Assembly (NCBI GenBank): GCA_029706075.1
Contig: JAINUG010000115.1
Span: forward strand, 2,125,001-2,189,000
Direction: 5' to 3'
DNA: 64,000 nt
Source: Aldrovandia affinis
Lineage: Eukaryota; Chordata; Actinopteri; Notacanthiformes; Halosauridae
The notes beneath the pieces are model-generated. The model had not been told where the DNA came from. It did not search any database and was given only the letters and a program-made list of their open reading frames with translations. Below are positions 23,826 through 35,679 of this stretch, piece by piece. The position numbers and the translations under genes were made by a program. Each line of letters opens with the position of its first letter. The first letter of the stretch is position 1.

Positions 23826-24720
23826 TCCCTCCTCTTGGGTGTGCCAGGAGGCGATGGAGTAAGGAGGATGAGGAGGAGGAGGAGCAGCGGAGCGGTGGGG
23901 GATCGGCTAATTCCACGGGGCAACTCTGCCGGTCCCTGATCCTTCTCCTCTTCTACACTGGTGCCGGCGAAAGCACAAACGAAAACAGGATGAAAAGATT
24001 TTTTTTTTTTTTTCTTCAAAAGAGACGATGGACAGGGGGGGAGGGGAGAGAGGAGGACGGCGTGGCAGATGTGCCCCCTTCCTTGGCGCGGAGCCGGAGT
24101 GCGGAACGGAGGTCGAGACGCGCGGCGGGGGTGAAGGGGAGCTCCCAGCCTAGCCCTCCTGCATGCCTGCTGCTCGGTGCGGAGTGCCGACTGCGCTCTC
24201 CTCTCTCCTTCTGTTAGCGATTCTCAGGAGCACAGCCCATCTCTCTTACTACCAACACTCCCACAGCAAAACATTCTGCCACAGCCCCACAGCGTGAGGA
24301 GGGAGGCATTGCGGGAAGAGAGGGAGGGGGAGGGAGAGGGGGTTGGAGGGGTGGGTGTGTTTGAATCGGTCGTCAGCTGTTCCAACAAGCCACACTAAAA
24401 GCACAAACCCCCCCTGGTTATAGCATAAACCCCCTGCCGTCAGAGCACGGTGAGCGGCGTCTGTAAATACATCACATCTCGTGAGCCAAGCGGGGACAGA
24501 GGAGAGGACCTTTTGTCAACGTGTCTAATTATTCAGAGAGGGTCGCTCTCCTCTCACCTCTTCTCTTTGCGGATTAAGAGGGCTGTGCAAATGTGCCAAT
24601 GGGTGCGGGGAGGTTGCGGTGTAAGGGGAGTGGCTGTCGTTCCGAAGCGTTTCTCTTGGGTGCAGTTGAACGGCGGGAAAAGAAAGACAGCTGGGAGTGT
24701 AACTCTCGTTCACACTGAAT
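23826..24720 (-). promoter_or_regulatory. pde4d: Probable 5'UTR and CpG-rich promoter of pde4d long isoform
   Basis: Directly upstream of the start codon the sequence becomes GC- and CpG-rich (strongest about 23840-23930 and 24050-24220) and then declines toward 24.7 kb. It contains a T run at about 24000-24014, GAGGAG repeats near 23865, and G-rich runs. I see no TATA box at a persuasive spacing, which suits a CpG-island promoter. The transcription start is not determined. ORFs here on both strands are composition artefacts. Confidence 0.55.
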
Positions 24721-25090
24721 CGCACACTCTGCTGCTCAATGAAACTTTTTTCCTTTCGCACATAAAGGACTACGGGGGTGTATATGAGCATTAGACACAC
24801 ACACCACTGTGTTTACATTGGAGCTGTATCCCTCACTTGACTGTTTCCACTGTCAGCTCCTTTGACGGGGGGTAACCTCTCACAATCCCACAAAATTAAT
24901 TTAGGATTAGGGGAAGAACCTGGTCTGCACCCCTTTTTATATTGGGTCACTTCACCCAAATTGGAATGCCCGATCATATTGTAAGCCGCGCTCGCTGCAA
25001 CATCCGCTGTCAAATGTGCTGTGCTTGTCTACGCTCTCCCGAAACGCGTGTTGTCAGATGCCACATTACCAGACTTTTGTCACTTCTTTC
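24721..25090. other. Non-coding stretch upstream of pde4d exon
   Basis: No gene or repeat recognised. Confidence 0.4.
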
Positions 25091-25093
25091 AAG

Positions 25094-25340
25094 TTAAGTT
25101 TGGCATGCACAGGCATGACCCAGAGGAAGACGCTTCATGTGCAGATGTATACCGGCAGATTGTGTGCACCTAATTAGCCAGAGAGGGTCGCTGGTGTGTG
25201 ACGAGACATGGACAACCTCATAGGACAACTGGCCACAGTCGGCACCAGCATGGTCTGGATTCGATGCCAGAACATGGGGGTTATCCACATACTACAACAG
25301 TGCCTTAACAGGATGAGCTACCCAGCAGCCCCCACAAACC
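25094..25340 (-). repeat. tRNA-derived SINE, minus strand (diverged)
   Basis: On the minus strand, a tRNA-like head (GGTAGCTCATCCTGTTAAGG, B-box-like GGCATCGAATCC) is followed by a body starting GGTGCCGACTGTGGCCAG. This resembles the segment after the B box in the family B copy at 14291. The tail is not clear. Confidence 0.55.
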
Positions 25341-26310
25341 CTTGTTCAATAAAATATGGACCCATATTTTATTTAAACACTCTAAAAGTGTGTGCAGTAT
25401 GCAGGTCAACATTCAGAACTCTGGGGAGCAAACAACGGCAGGTAAAGAAGGCAGGCCTTCGCTAACATGTGATTTTTTTCTATGTACTTAAACCATCAGA
25501 CAAAAATGCATGTATAGGCTGAAATCATGCCAGCAGCAAGTCCGGTTCAAAGACCTCCACAGTATGGGGAGTGAATTGTAACTAATATTTGTAACTAATT
25601 CAATTGAATCATGTCTACACAAACAACTTTTTAACTGCAAAAGATCAGTTTCACACAGCTGGGACTTTTTTCACCGTAGTGTCCAGCTGAACATCTTATA
25701 GAGAGCAATGCTGATACTTTGAGAGGTGCTGTCAATGTGCGCTACAAGATGAATGCTGAACGCAAGGGAAAAGCTTTGCACTTGCATCACAAAACTTCCT
25801 CCCACTCAAGCCCTTTGTTTCAGAGGGGACACAATGATTAGGCTGGAAACGATCATAGCCAATGATTCACATGGAACCACACAGGACAGTGTACACATCA
25901 CACGTCATCTCTTATGATATGCAATGGCAGGCAATACATTGTAATTATCAAATCTAAAATATATGCAATATATAAATGTAACAATCAAAGTATGATGTGG
26001 GTTTTGAAAATATTTGGATGGATATTTTACTATATCAAAATACTCTTGTATTGTAAATAATATTGTGAACATAACATATGTAAATTATCGCCATATTCAA
26101 AACAAAAGCATTTTACAAATCGGGATGGCAGGAATGCCATCCACCAAGTTACGGGTTGGTGGGGCATGCCCCATACCCAGGGGACGTGCTGTCGCCTGTC
26201 GGGTCAAGCGCAGAGGCACGCACTACTGATACAGTCAGGCAGAAAGCCAACGTCAGCGCGATTGATATCAGATCAATGACAGACAGATTTTGTGTTTCCA
26301 ATGACGTTGA
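25341..26310. other. Non-coding stretch, no gene seen
   Basis: AT-rich to 26110, then GC-richer. No feature recognised. Confidence 0.4.
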
Positions 26311-26319
26311 AAAGGCACA

Positions 26320-26385
26320 ACAAGGCTTCAGGTGCGCAGGGGAGAAAACGGAGGAAGGAGGAGGAGGAAAAGAGAGCCCAATTAA
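26320..26385 (+). pseudogene. Possible N-terminal exon of a hAT-type transposase
   Basis: Translation gives GAQGRKRRKEEEEKRAQL, a basic/acidic stretch I associate with the start of ZMYM1-like hAT proteins in fish, followed by a donor-like AAGAG|GTAGGC. There is no other coding support. It could be the left part of the element whose end is at 29937, but this is speculative. Confidence 0.25.
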
Positions 26386-27310
26386 GAGGTAGGCTATGTC
26401 ATCAAAATGCCACTTTGTTGTGTTTCTGTGTTATTGTAAGAGGCTAGGGAGCTAACTAGCGAGGTAATAAACAAGCTAATGAGATGTTATAAATCTAGCC
26501 TGAAACTTATCCCACCAAATAGAGCATGAAAATACATTTAATTTGATACCTTATTCACTCTCATATCTTAAGTTTTAAGGAAGTTATGGTCATTTTTACA
26601 CTCGGAAATTTGCATATTGACCCCTATTGTTTTTCAATGATCTTGAAACAAAAGCTGTGATTCAATAACATAAATGCCCATAACTTTCTTAAAAATAAAG
26701 ATAATTGCATGACATTTTCAGTAGTTACAGATTGAAGCATTCTAAAAAAGATATGATATATCTAAATTTGAATTATCTGAAATTGCATTACATAATCAAT
26801 TAATCACATAATTACATGTTGCACACACGCCGCGACACGGCAAAAACCACGGCAGGCAGTGAAGCATTTGGGCAAAGATATCTCACATTCCGGGTCAAAA
26901 ATATCGCATTTCGCATCGACAGATTTCAATGAAATTGAACCAGAAACAAGATAAAATGTTAAATTAACGTCCTGGATACCTTTTATTTAGTCCTGAACTT
27001 GCGATATATCATTTTGAAAATGAACACGAGTCTGACTCTGAAGTGTAGCGTATGACCAAACCAAGCAATGTTTAATAAAATTTCAGAAACAAGATGGAGG
27101 ATTGAGTTTTCAACTACGTTACATCGCAGACATATGGTGAAAAAAAAACCTGACAGCCCTTGAAAAGCCTGCATTTTTGGGGTACGGCCATAGTCTCTCG
27201 TAATCGCTCGCACAGGGACACAGGCACATCTAGACCGCCGCTGCACACGGGAATTGTAACATACCTATTATTAAGCTACCAAAATTAGTAGTAGGGTACA
27301 ACATTATATC
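26386..27310. other. Non-coding stretch, no gene seen
   Basis: AT-rich sequence with short ORFs. No repeat family identified with confidence. Confidence 0.4.
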
Positions 27311-29795
27311 AATCAATCAATCAATCTTTATTTTTGTATAGACCCATTTACAAACAGGTTGTCACATAGCGCTTCACAATTGGCATTTTCCAGAGGGAAT
27401 TAAAAAAACAGAAAACCATTGGGACCACTGTGGGAGACTGGAATATTATTCCCTGACCCCTTAAAAGGCGGTCGAGATGAACTCCTGGAAAATTGTGGGT
27501 TACAGAGAAAAACAAAACAAATAGTCCTTGAGGCTCATGAGGCTTAACAGACCACCGGAAGGGCATTCTAAGTGTAGGGGTGGGGTGGACCTCATCCCTC
27601 CAGATACCAGGGCAGGGCGGGGGATGGAACCAGCAGCTAGGGTCTGGGCCAGCAGCATCCGGCTAACACATGGCAGGGGTGGGGGTTGACTCTGGGGCAG
27701 GTGGGGGCAGGTGCCACGAAGCCGGGAGAAAAGAGGAAAGGTGCAATTATGACTATGATAAATATCACACCGGATCAGGGGAAAGAGTAGTGATAACACT
27801 TTTGCACCAGCAGAAGTAATCTAGGGCAGCATAACTAATTAGGTGAGTGGCACAGGGAGCACGCAGCCATGAGGGCACTCAGAGACCATCCCACCACATC
27901 ATCAGCAGTCCTGATAGGGGAGGATCATCACTTATGATTGGTGACAGTAAGGATAGCTCATTGCACCAGAAGGCTCTATTGCTACGCCCCCTCCACATCT
28001 GCACCTAATGACTATAAGAGAGACTAAAGAGATGTGTTTTTAATCTAGACTTGAAGATTGAGACCGTGTCTGACTCCTTCACAGAGACGGGTAGATTGTT
28101 CCACAGTAAAGGAGCTCTATAGGAGAAAGCTCTGCCACTTGCTGTATTTTTGATATTCTAGGGACTACCAAGTTGCCTGCATCTTGTGAGCGAGTTTAGG
28201 GGGATTGTACGGATGAAGTAAATCCATCAAGTAAGAGGGTGCAAGTCCATGCAACACCTTATAAGTTAAGAGGAGTACCTTATAGTCTAAACGATAGTTT
28301 ATAGGAAGCCAGTGGAGTGACGCTAACACAGGACTAATGTGCTCATATTTCTTTGTTCTAGTCAGGATCCTTGCAGCAGCATTCTGTACAAGTTGTAGGC
28401 TCCTGAGTGAGGTATTGGAACAGCCAGATAGTAATGCATTGCAATAATCTAATCTAGATGTAACAAAGGCATGTACCAATTTTTCTACATCTATTAATGA
28501 CAGGAAGCCCCTAATTTTGGCAATATTCCTCAGGTGAAAAAAGGCTATTCTGGAAAAAAGGCTATTCTGGAAATGTTTTTGATGTGACTATCAAATGAGA
28601 GACCAGGATCTATAGTAACACCAAGGTCTTTTACCACCAAACTTGCAGCAACAGAGCAACCATCCAGATTAAGTGATAAATCAGATAACCCTCTTCTGAG
28701 GTTTTTGGGCCCCAAGACCAACATCTCTGTTTTATCAGTATTCAGCAATAGAAAATTATCTGACATCCAGTCTTTTATGTCTTTAAAACAGGCCTCCAAC
28801 TGTTCGAATTGTCCTTCGCCAGGTTTCATTGATAGGTATAATTGTGTGTCATCTGCGTAGCAGTGAAAATGTACGCCATGTTTACGAATGACATCACCAA
28901 GTGGCAACATGTAAAGGGAGAACAATGATGGCCCCAAAACAGAACCTTGAGGGACACCATATTCCACCTTGATGAGAGCAAAGGGCTCATCATTTAACGG
29001 CACAAATTGATACCTATCTGACAGGTAGGACTTGTGCCTAGGAGAGTGCCTGTCCACGCAGTCCAACTAGGTTTTCAAATCTGCTCAGAAGAGTTTGGTG
29101 GTCTATTGTGTCAAACGCAGCACTTAAGTCCAAAAGCACAAGAATAGAGACGCATCCACGGTCGGCTGATATCAGTAAGTCATTAACAACTTTAATAAGA
29201 GCAGTCTCAGTGCTATGGTGTTGCCTAAATCCTGACTGAAAAGTTTCATAGATGTCATTTGATGTCAGGAATGAAGTCAGTCTCTGAGCTAAAGCTTTCT
29301 CTAGAATTTTTGAGAGAAAAGAAAGATTAGAAATTGGCCTGTAGTTACTGAGATTTTCTGGGTCGAGGTTTGGTTTCTTTAAAAGTGGCTTAATTACTGC
29401 CACTTTTTGAGAATTTGGCATATAGCCTGATGATAGAGAAAGATTAATAATGTCTAGCATGGATTGCCCCATAACAGGAAGAAGTTCTTTAACAAGTTTT
29501 GTTGGGATTGGGTCTAATTGGCAAGTAGATGGTTTGGAGGACATAACCAATTTAGAAAATTCAGTCCACTCCAGAGCACTAGAAACTCAAGAGTAGCCAT
29601 AGGACCCCTGTCCTGGTAAGCCTGTGCTTTCTGATCAGTGTCCGCTACAGCAGAAGGTGCCATTTTAGTAATTTCATCTCAAATTTTCTCAATCTTCTCA
29701 GAGAAAAAGTTCATGAAATCATTACTATTATAGGCTGCCGGAGGCTTATCAGTGATAATAATGTGGCTAGCTATCCATAAAAAATCGATTTAAGT
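27311..29795 (-). mobile_element. L2/CR1-group LINE, 5'-truncated, minus strand
   Basis: Reverse transcriptase segments read on the minus strand. 29550-29038 has SNYRPISNLSFLSKILEKAL and LDLSAAFDTIDHQTLLSR. 29066-28545 has [20 protein letters not shown] and the catalytic YADDTQLYL. 28479-28165 has the C-terminal SRLDYCNALLSG and LQLVQNAAARILT. The 3'UTR runs down to an (ATTG)n tail at about 27327-27311. The endonuclease is missing and the frame is broken in at least three places. One break coincides with a 17-bp tandem duplication at about 28538-28571. Non-LTR elements of this group move by target-primed reverse transcription, and this copy is dead. Confidence 0.9.
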
Positions 29796-29937
29796 TGTTT
29801 GTCCTACAGCCGCTTTTGCTTGTAATAGGCTAATAACTGACCTGTCTGTACAGATACACTCAGCAAATTTTTGCAAAAGCCCCCAGACTTTGTTAACAAT
29901 CTCGCCTAGGGCTCCAAAATGTGTAGAGCCGGCCCTG
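29796..29937 (-). mobile_element. hAT-like element terminus
   Basis: Read on the minus strand from 29937 the sequence starts CAGGGCCGGCTCTACACATT, then TTGGAGCCCTAGGCGA. This is the kind of terminus seen in many vertebrate hAT elements. The matching opposite end was not found, and the LINE at 27311-29795 may be inserted in the element. Confidence 0.4.
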
Positions 29938-30590
29938 CCCATACCTATAAAGATCAGAGAGTTTGCCATTGTTCAGGGTCTCCCACAGAAATGACTACCA
30001 ACGGCTTCTTCATCTTCTGCTTCTCCTTCTTAATTGACCTGCCTATTACATCATCAGATATGATCCATGCCCCCAATTAGTAATTCTCCCCATTGGGCAA
30101 TCTCTACTTCAACCAAAAATATCTGTTCAGATATATTTAAACCAATAACATAATCTCTTCATAGTAGCAAATTGCAGGCCATGCAGCGGGTGACATCATT
30201 ATTTAGACATATAAGGATGTGCACGTGATGATATTTCAGCCAAAAGATGGAAGTAGTTGTATTACTACCTTGCTTGCTATATACTATCCAAAATATTGAT
30301 AGTATTGCTTGTGGAGATGTATAATACTTACGGCCAACAAAAATACATTTCCATAATGTATTTCTTATCATTTCCCATGTAAACCCTGCATCATATTATT
30401 TCCTAGCTCAGATAGCTACGGTAAGGCTTTAAATCCCCAGACTAAAATGTTACTCCTAAACCAATAAGATGTAGGTGTAGCCAGCTAGAAAGCCACTGCC
30501 CTGTTTCATTCAGACAGCTGGCTACCTAACTACACAGCTACATAGCGTTTCATTAAAACAAGCAGCTAGTTGGATTGCTAACTAGCTGCT
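29938..30590. other. Non-coding stretch, no gene seen
   Basis: No gene or repeat recognised. Confidence 0.4.
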
Positions 30591-30591
30591 A

Positions 30592-31165
30592 ACAATATAT
30601 GAATATTTATTAACTAATAAAGAGCTGGGCTGTCCTTAACAGTTGGGAACAGCAATGGAGGTAGAAACACAAACCCATCCAGATGTTGGAAAAAGAGTAA
30701 AAGACAACTCATTAGACCATATTACTTTCTTCCACTGCCCAGAAGTTCAGGTTTTGTGCTACTTACACTAGGTTATACATTGTTGCCAAATGGCATCCCC
30801 ACCATAAATATCAACTTTGAAGCTCACAACGTAGGGTTTTGATTGAGATTGGGTCATGTATTGGTGTAGCTTCAGTTCTGTGGTCATTTGAGGTGGTTAC
30901 TTTGTGGTTTTTGGAAACTAACCTGCCTGTTTATCTCGGTGAGCTGACTTGCGACCACCGTCCCTCTTTCCTCCACTGTTCCTCTTTTCCTTGTTTGACG
31001 TATGCGGTCATGATTTTTGGCACTGTTCCCCTTGACATATGAAATCATTTTGCCATTTCTGTGTCTGCACCTGCAATTCTGGCACCAATTATTTCACCTC
31101 TTTCAAACTATGTTAGGTCTCATGTTTATCACATATTTGTGTTGATTTTAAAATGTCTTTAATAC
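30592..31165 (-). mobile_element. Tc1-like family A, internal-deletion derivative, minus strand
   Basis: The left side (TATATGAATATTTATTAACT, then AAGAGCTGGGCTG) corresponds inverted to the 3' end of the copy at 9890-10410. The interior (GTTGGGAACAGCAATGGAGG, CAAACCCATCCAGATG) and the right side (GTTTGACGTATGCGGTCATG) match copy 1. The outermost terminal repeats are eroded. The transposase is reduced to fragments. Confidence 0.8.
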
Positions 31166-33149
31166 CAGAAACATTCTTTACGGAGTGTGCTATTTCCAAA
31201 CATAGAATATGAAACTAATTATTTCATATACACTTATACAAGTTGATGAGACGACAATATGAAGAAACACAGGGCCAAGTTACTTGAACAAATGTAGGAA
31301 AATATGGGAAGAACAGTGCTTTAGAACAGTGCATGTTAATTTCTGTGAAATACGTATATTGATATAAATAATTTGGTATGCAGGCTGGATTTAGGAATTG
31401 TATTTTACAGACATACAGAGATTTATTTGCAATGTGGGATTACAATGCATTCAACAACATTTTACTAAAGTAACATGCATGAATATTGAATTTTGAAAAA
31501 TATTAAATGTCAAAAGGATTTTTTAAATTGGAAATTTGATATGTTGACATGTTTGTAACAGTTTTTAAGGGATCACAGCCCTTGACCACATATTTCGGGA
31601 ACAGAAAAATCTAAGACTTGCGGGGCATCAGGTGGGGGATCCCTCTTTGATGTTTTCAAGCACGCCAAGATCAGATCCCGCTGCAACATGACTCTCACGG
31701 AGAGCATGTGGGAAACCGCTGCTTTGAAATGAATTAATATGATGATCTCTGGCTCTAAGTGAGGGGTCTTCAGTTACATTTTCCCCAAGCTCTTCATACT
31801 GACGGTCAATCTATTATCCTAAATCTCAAAAGCTTGCCTTCCACACACGTCCTCAGGAGGTATCGCCCCTATCCCAAACAAGCTTACAATGATTAAAATA
31901 GTTTTCCAGTGGACATTAATTAAAACACGGTAAGCGGAAAGGCCAAAAACACGGTAAGCGGGAAGGCCAAAAACAAGATCCAGAGTGATATACCACTTCA
32001 GAGAGAACGAGTTGTGCTGTGCACCGCGTTCAGTGAGAGTGTATTATTGTGTGTGTTCTCAAGTCTGCTCCGTGGCTTTTCAATGTGCGCCATGCATTGG
32101 CCACCGTTGCCACGGAAACTGTTGGCAACGTAGACAGGAAAGGGAGAAGTGTATGTGTGGTATTAATTGGCTCTGGTCTAGAGACACAAAGGAGGGATGA
32201 AAAGACGTATTTGTGCAGTACTCTCTGTACCTCTGTCTTATGAAGTGCAACATGAGAAACCTGGAGCAGAGACTTGTCTGTTTTTCACTCTGGCCACTGC
32301 CTGCATTTGCAGCTGAAATTGAACAGAGATGTAAAAATTATGAATGACTGCAGGCAAAATAAACCACTGATTACTTGATTACCTGCATTCTTCTCTGTAA
32401 CAGTCAATGCCATACATATTCTTTAATTTAATTATTAGTTCTTAATAGCCCTATCAATAGCACTATCAATATGTGCATGTTTTGACTACTTTACTATATT
32501 ACATTTCAGCTTTACAGACCACGTATTTGTATATTTTACATGTACCAACTGAGATGTGGATCTACACCCTTTTTATTACAATCCAATTTACCAACTGGAT
32601 TATGTAATTCCTCTGGCAGTTCCTCCAATGATACTGAATTCTAGGGCAGAGATTCTGGAGATTAGTAGAGATGGTCCACTCGTAAATTATAACATTTTCT
32701 CAAGTTCTGAAAGTTGAAATGTTTTGAACATTCCGTGTTCACAGAGAGCGCTCCAGTTTGTTCTGTCCTCATTACTTCAATGGAAAAAGGACTTAATTTA
32801 ATATTCAAGAAGTTGACCCTATTAAAACAGTTGTATTTTAAAATATTAAAATATCTACATTCAAATAACTTATCTTTATGGCCTTGTATTATTTGGGGCA
32901 CTCGTGAACATGGCTCTCTTCTCAAGAGGGTTTTGTCCATGAAGTGCTAAAGTTTATTTGACTCAAGGGGGCAGGGTTAGCTCTCAATGCCTGGCTGCTT
33001 CTTTTACATTGACCAACAGACTCTGGCATACTTGGTTGCCAGCTCGCAAGTCACTGCCACTGACTCCGGTGGAAGAACAACTTTCTTGCAGCAGTATTCT
33101 CGCAGGAAAAACATTTAAGGCTAGCTAGCCAACCAGGGGCAGTATGTAT
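31166..33149. other. Non-coding stretch with a short tandem repeat
   Basis: At about 31926-31975 AACACGGTAAGCGGAAAGGC-type units occur twice in tandem (25 bp each). The short ORFs have no recognisable domains. Confidence 0.4.
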
Positions 33150-33362
33150 CAAGCCACTCAAAGTAAAAATTGATCTCAAGTGTAACTTAAGTGTAAGAAT
33201 TGGTGACTTTTACTCCTAAACTCAAATTTAAGAATAAAAGTGATTTATCAAATATCTCTGGACTTAAAAGTACTCTTAAAATGTCAGATATTTAAGAGAC
33301 CTCTGGCACTCTCTTAACTCGGCTAGGAGTAGGCAAGATGACACAGTTGCGGAGACGGAGAG

Positions 33363-33600
33363 GTGCACGGACAGGAAGACAGGAAGAATGTTTTAGAAAT
33401 GTTTGATGATGCACAGTTAATCAAACATTATTGCTTAGATCATCAGGGAATCATCTTTGTCACTGATCTTGTGCGGGACGTAATATCACCAGCAACTTTG
33501 AGAAGTAGTGCAGTTACGGCAGAGATGCAAGTTATTTTAACACTGCGCTTAAAGGTCAAAATCATTTTAATAGCTGTTGTTGTTCATCAGCAATATTGCA
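33363..33600 (+). pseudogene. HARBI1-like transposase fragment (Harbinger)
   Basis: The frame FDDAQLIKHYCLDHQGIIFV, then TDLVRDVISPATLRSSAVTAE and MQVILTLRL, matches the N-terminal region of HARBI1-type nucleases. That region reads R-x-S/D-x-x-G-I-x-F-I-T-D-L, then the T/A-V-x-x-Q-V-L-x-x-L-R-F block. The DDE catalytic residues would be downstream and are not visible. The flanks at 33151 and 34690-34735 share the motif GTATCAAGCC in the same orientation, so I could not define terminal inverted repeats. The SINE at 34418 may lie inside the same element. Confidence 0.6.
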
Positions 33601-33739
33601 ATATGAAACAAATCTGTCTCATAAATAAGTACATAAGACTACGAACCACTGCCAGAACCGTTGCCTTCTTGAAAGTGGAAATTTTGGATAGAACATTGTA
33701 CCCATTTTTTTGTTTTCCTCCGGGCTCCGAATGGTGAGG

Positions 33740-34417
33740 CGAAGCTTGCATTTGTTATCTGCGACCTGCTTCCATGCCTTTTTTTTATGATGACTTGTGT
33801 CGTTGTGTTGTGTGGGGCTATATTTTCCCTTAATTATTTCCTTTTTTGAGTCTACCTCCTCTACAGTTCAATTCGGTTTTCTTTTTAAATCCATTTTGCT
33901 TAGCCTAACATTAGCCAGCAAGGCATCTTTTATAACGAGGGTCTGTTTAACTTTATTGGAAACTTGTTTTGCCCATCAGGTTTTTTGTTTTTAAGCCATT
34001 ATACCAACACCACAACAATATAACAAGTCATTGTACAACTTGAAAAGAGATAAATATTTCAGTGTTTTTTCCCTCTGTGACCTGAGGTTAGTAACCGTAG
34101 AAACAATACCCAGGAAATAGCCAGCCTGAAAACACACCTGCCAGTGGAACTTCAATTAACTTGAAATCCCTAACTGGTCTGATAAGCCTTTTTCATATGC
34201 AAATTACTCAATTACTATGCTCATTTGGGTATGCAAAGAACTCGCACTCAATTATGTCACAGAGTGTGCACACCTTTCCTTTCCAACCCCCTCCTCCTCT
34301 CAACCCATGTACACCCCAAACTTTGAACCCCTTGTCCCTCCCCTTGTCCCCCGCAAAATGTGGAAACATTTTGTTGAACATTGAGTACATACTTATAATA
34401 TGCATATGGTGAATATG
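33740..34417. other. Non-coding stretch, no gene seen
   Basis: T-rich sequence, possibly the interior of the Harbinger element. No coding segment recognised. Confidence 0.35.
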
Positions 34418-34636
34418 GGTGTCAGTGTAGTATAATGGTTAGGAAACTGGACTTGTAACTCAGAGGCTGTTGGTTCAATTCCCAGGTGAGACACTGCCGC
34501 TGTACCCTTGAGCAAGGTACTTAACTTGCTTCAGTAAAATATCCAGCTGTATAAATGGATTGTATGTAAATAAATGTAAACTGTGTAAGTCGCTCTGCTT
34601 AAGAGCGTCTGCTAAATGCCTAAAATATAAATGTAA
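34418..34636 (+). repeat. tRNA-derived SINE (AFC-like body, L2 tail)
   Basis: A box TGTAGTATAATGGTTAGG and B box GGTTCAATTCC (34472-34482) are followed by the fish SINE body TGTACCCTTGAGCAAGGTAC, then the L2-type tail GTAAGTCGCTCTGCTTAAGA and GCGTCTGCTAAATGCC. The copy is well preserved. The same body is seen at 8197-8405 on the minus strand. Confidence 0.85.
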
Positions 34637-35087
34637 AAAATGTGAAAGTAGACAATAAGTGACATGCATACTAATATAGAATAAATGTATCAAGCACATA
34701 AGAGGGCAGTGGTGAATAAGTGTATCAAGCCCATCACAGAACAATGTGACTTAATACACTGACATGGTTATACAGAGAAGTACTAGTGTATTATTCTTAA
34801 GAGCATCAGTGATATTCTGGAGAGAACTTTTGGTCAGAGAAGATTGATCAAAATAAACGTTAGCCAACTGTATTACAAAAACAAATGCACATCAGAGGGA
34901 ACACAAATATGTATAACACTTATTGTCATACTGTATATATAATTCTATAAATAAATTTTTCAATAACATGTATTCAAAAATATAACACAGACCACATGTT
35001 TTACATATTTTGACATATTTTCCATTTCACTTTTGTCATTTCACAAGTTTTGTAAGGGATACCCCTACCATGGTTGAGGGTCAGTTC

Positions 35088-35340
35088 CATTTCAATTCAA
35101 TTGTATTTGTATAGAACACTGTCACAAAGACACTTTACAGAAAACTGAAAATATGAAAACCTGAAAATACTGGGCCTGAACCCCAAAAAAGCCAGAAAGT
35201 GAGGTTAAAAAACTCTCCAGTGGGAAGATAAAAATGCTCCAACAGTCAAGAAACAACAGTGGGAAGTCAGGAGGAACCCGTCTTTGAAATCTCATGCTGA
35301 TTGGCCCGGGTTTCAAGTCAATTTGAAATGAACTGAAATT
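35088..35340 (-). repeat. LINE 3'UTR fragment, minus strand
   Basis: On the minus strand the segment ends ATACAAATACAATTGAATTG. In plus sense it carries ACTTTACAGAAAACTGAAAA and GCCAGAAAGTGAGG. I recognise this as the 3' end of a common fish LINE with an (AATTG)n-type tail. There is no coding part. Confidence 0.5.
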
Positions 35341-35349
35341 CAATTGATG

Positions 35350-35567
35350 AATTTTAAAATGGCACGGTGGTGCCACTGTCGCCTCACAATAGGTCTCGGG
35401 TTATAGTTTGCATGTTCTCCCCGTGTCCGCGTGGGGATTTTTCAATGTCCAAATGAATTTCAATTGGAGAGCTAAATTGCCCAGGTATGAAGAAATATAC
35501 ACTGTGTGTATATATGCTGAGATTTTTCATTTTGGATGGATGGATGGATGGATAATTTTAAAATGGC
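35350..35567 (+). mobile_element. V-SINE, internally mosaic, with 14-bp duplications
   Basis: The flanking duplication AATTTTAAAATGGC lies at 35350-35363 and 35554-35567. The interior begins and ends as a V-SINE (GGCACGGTGGTGCC, GTTTGCATGTTCTCCCCGTG, GATGGATGGATGG), but pieces of the core are missing. In their place stand short pieces resembling the downstream flank, in flank order. The insertion itself is sound, but the interior is probably not a true sequence (see findings). Confidence 0.8.
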
Positions 35568-35679
35568 CATAATATTATATGAGGATTTTTCAATGAAATG
35601 AATTTCATTGTTTCGAAGAAATATGAAATTTTTTCATTTTGTTAAGTGCTGACTGCAATGTTTCTTGAAATTTGTTCTT

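Noticed and set aside
23554-24217. Several long ORFs on both strands around the pde4d exon
   Set aside because: They are frame shadows of the exon and of GC-rich sequence. Only the MAQQ frame matches a known protein.
33151-34735. Terminal inverted repeats of the Harbinger copy at GTATCAAGCC
   Set aside because: The two occurrences are in the same orientation, so they do not define inverted termini.
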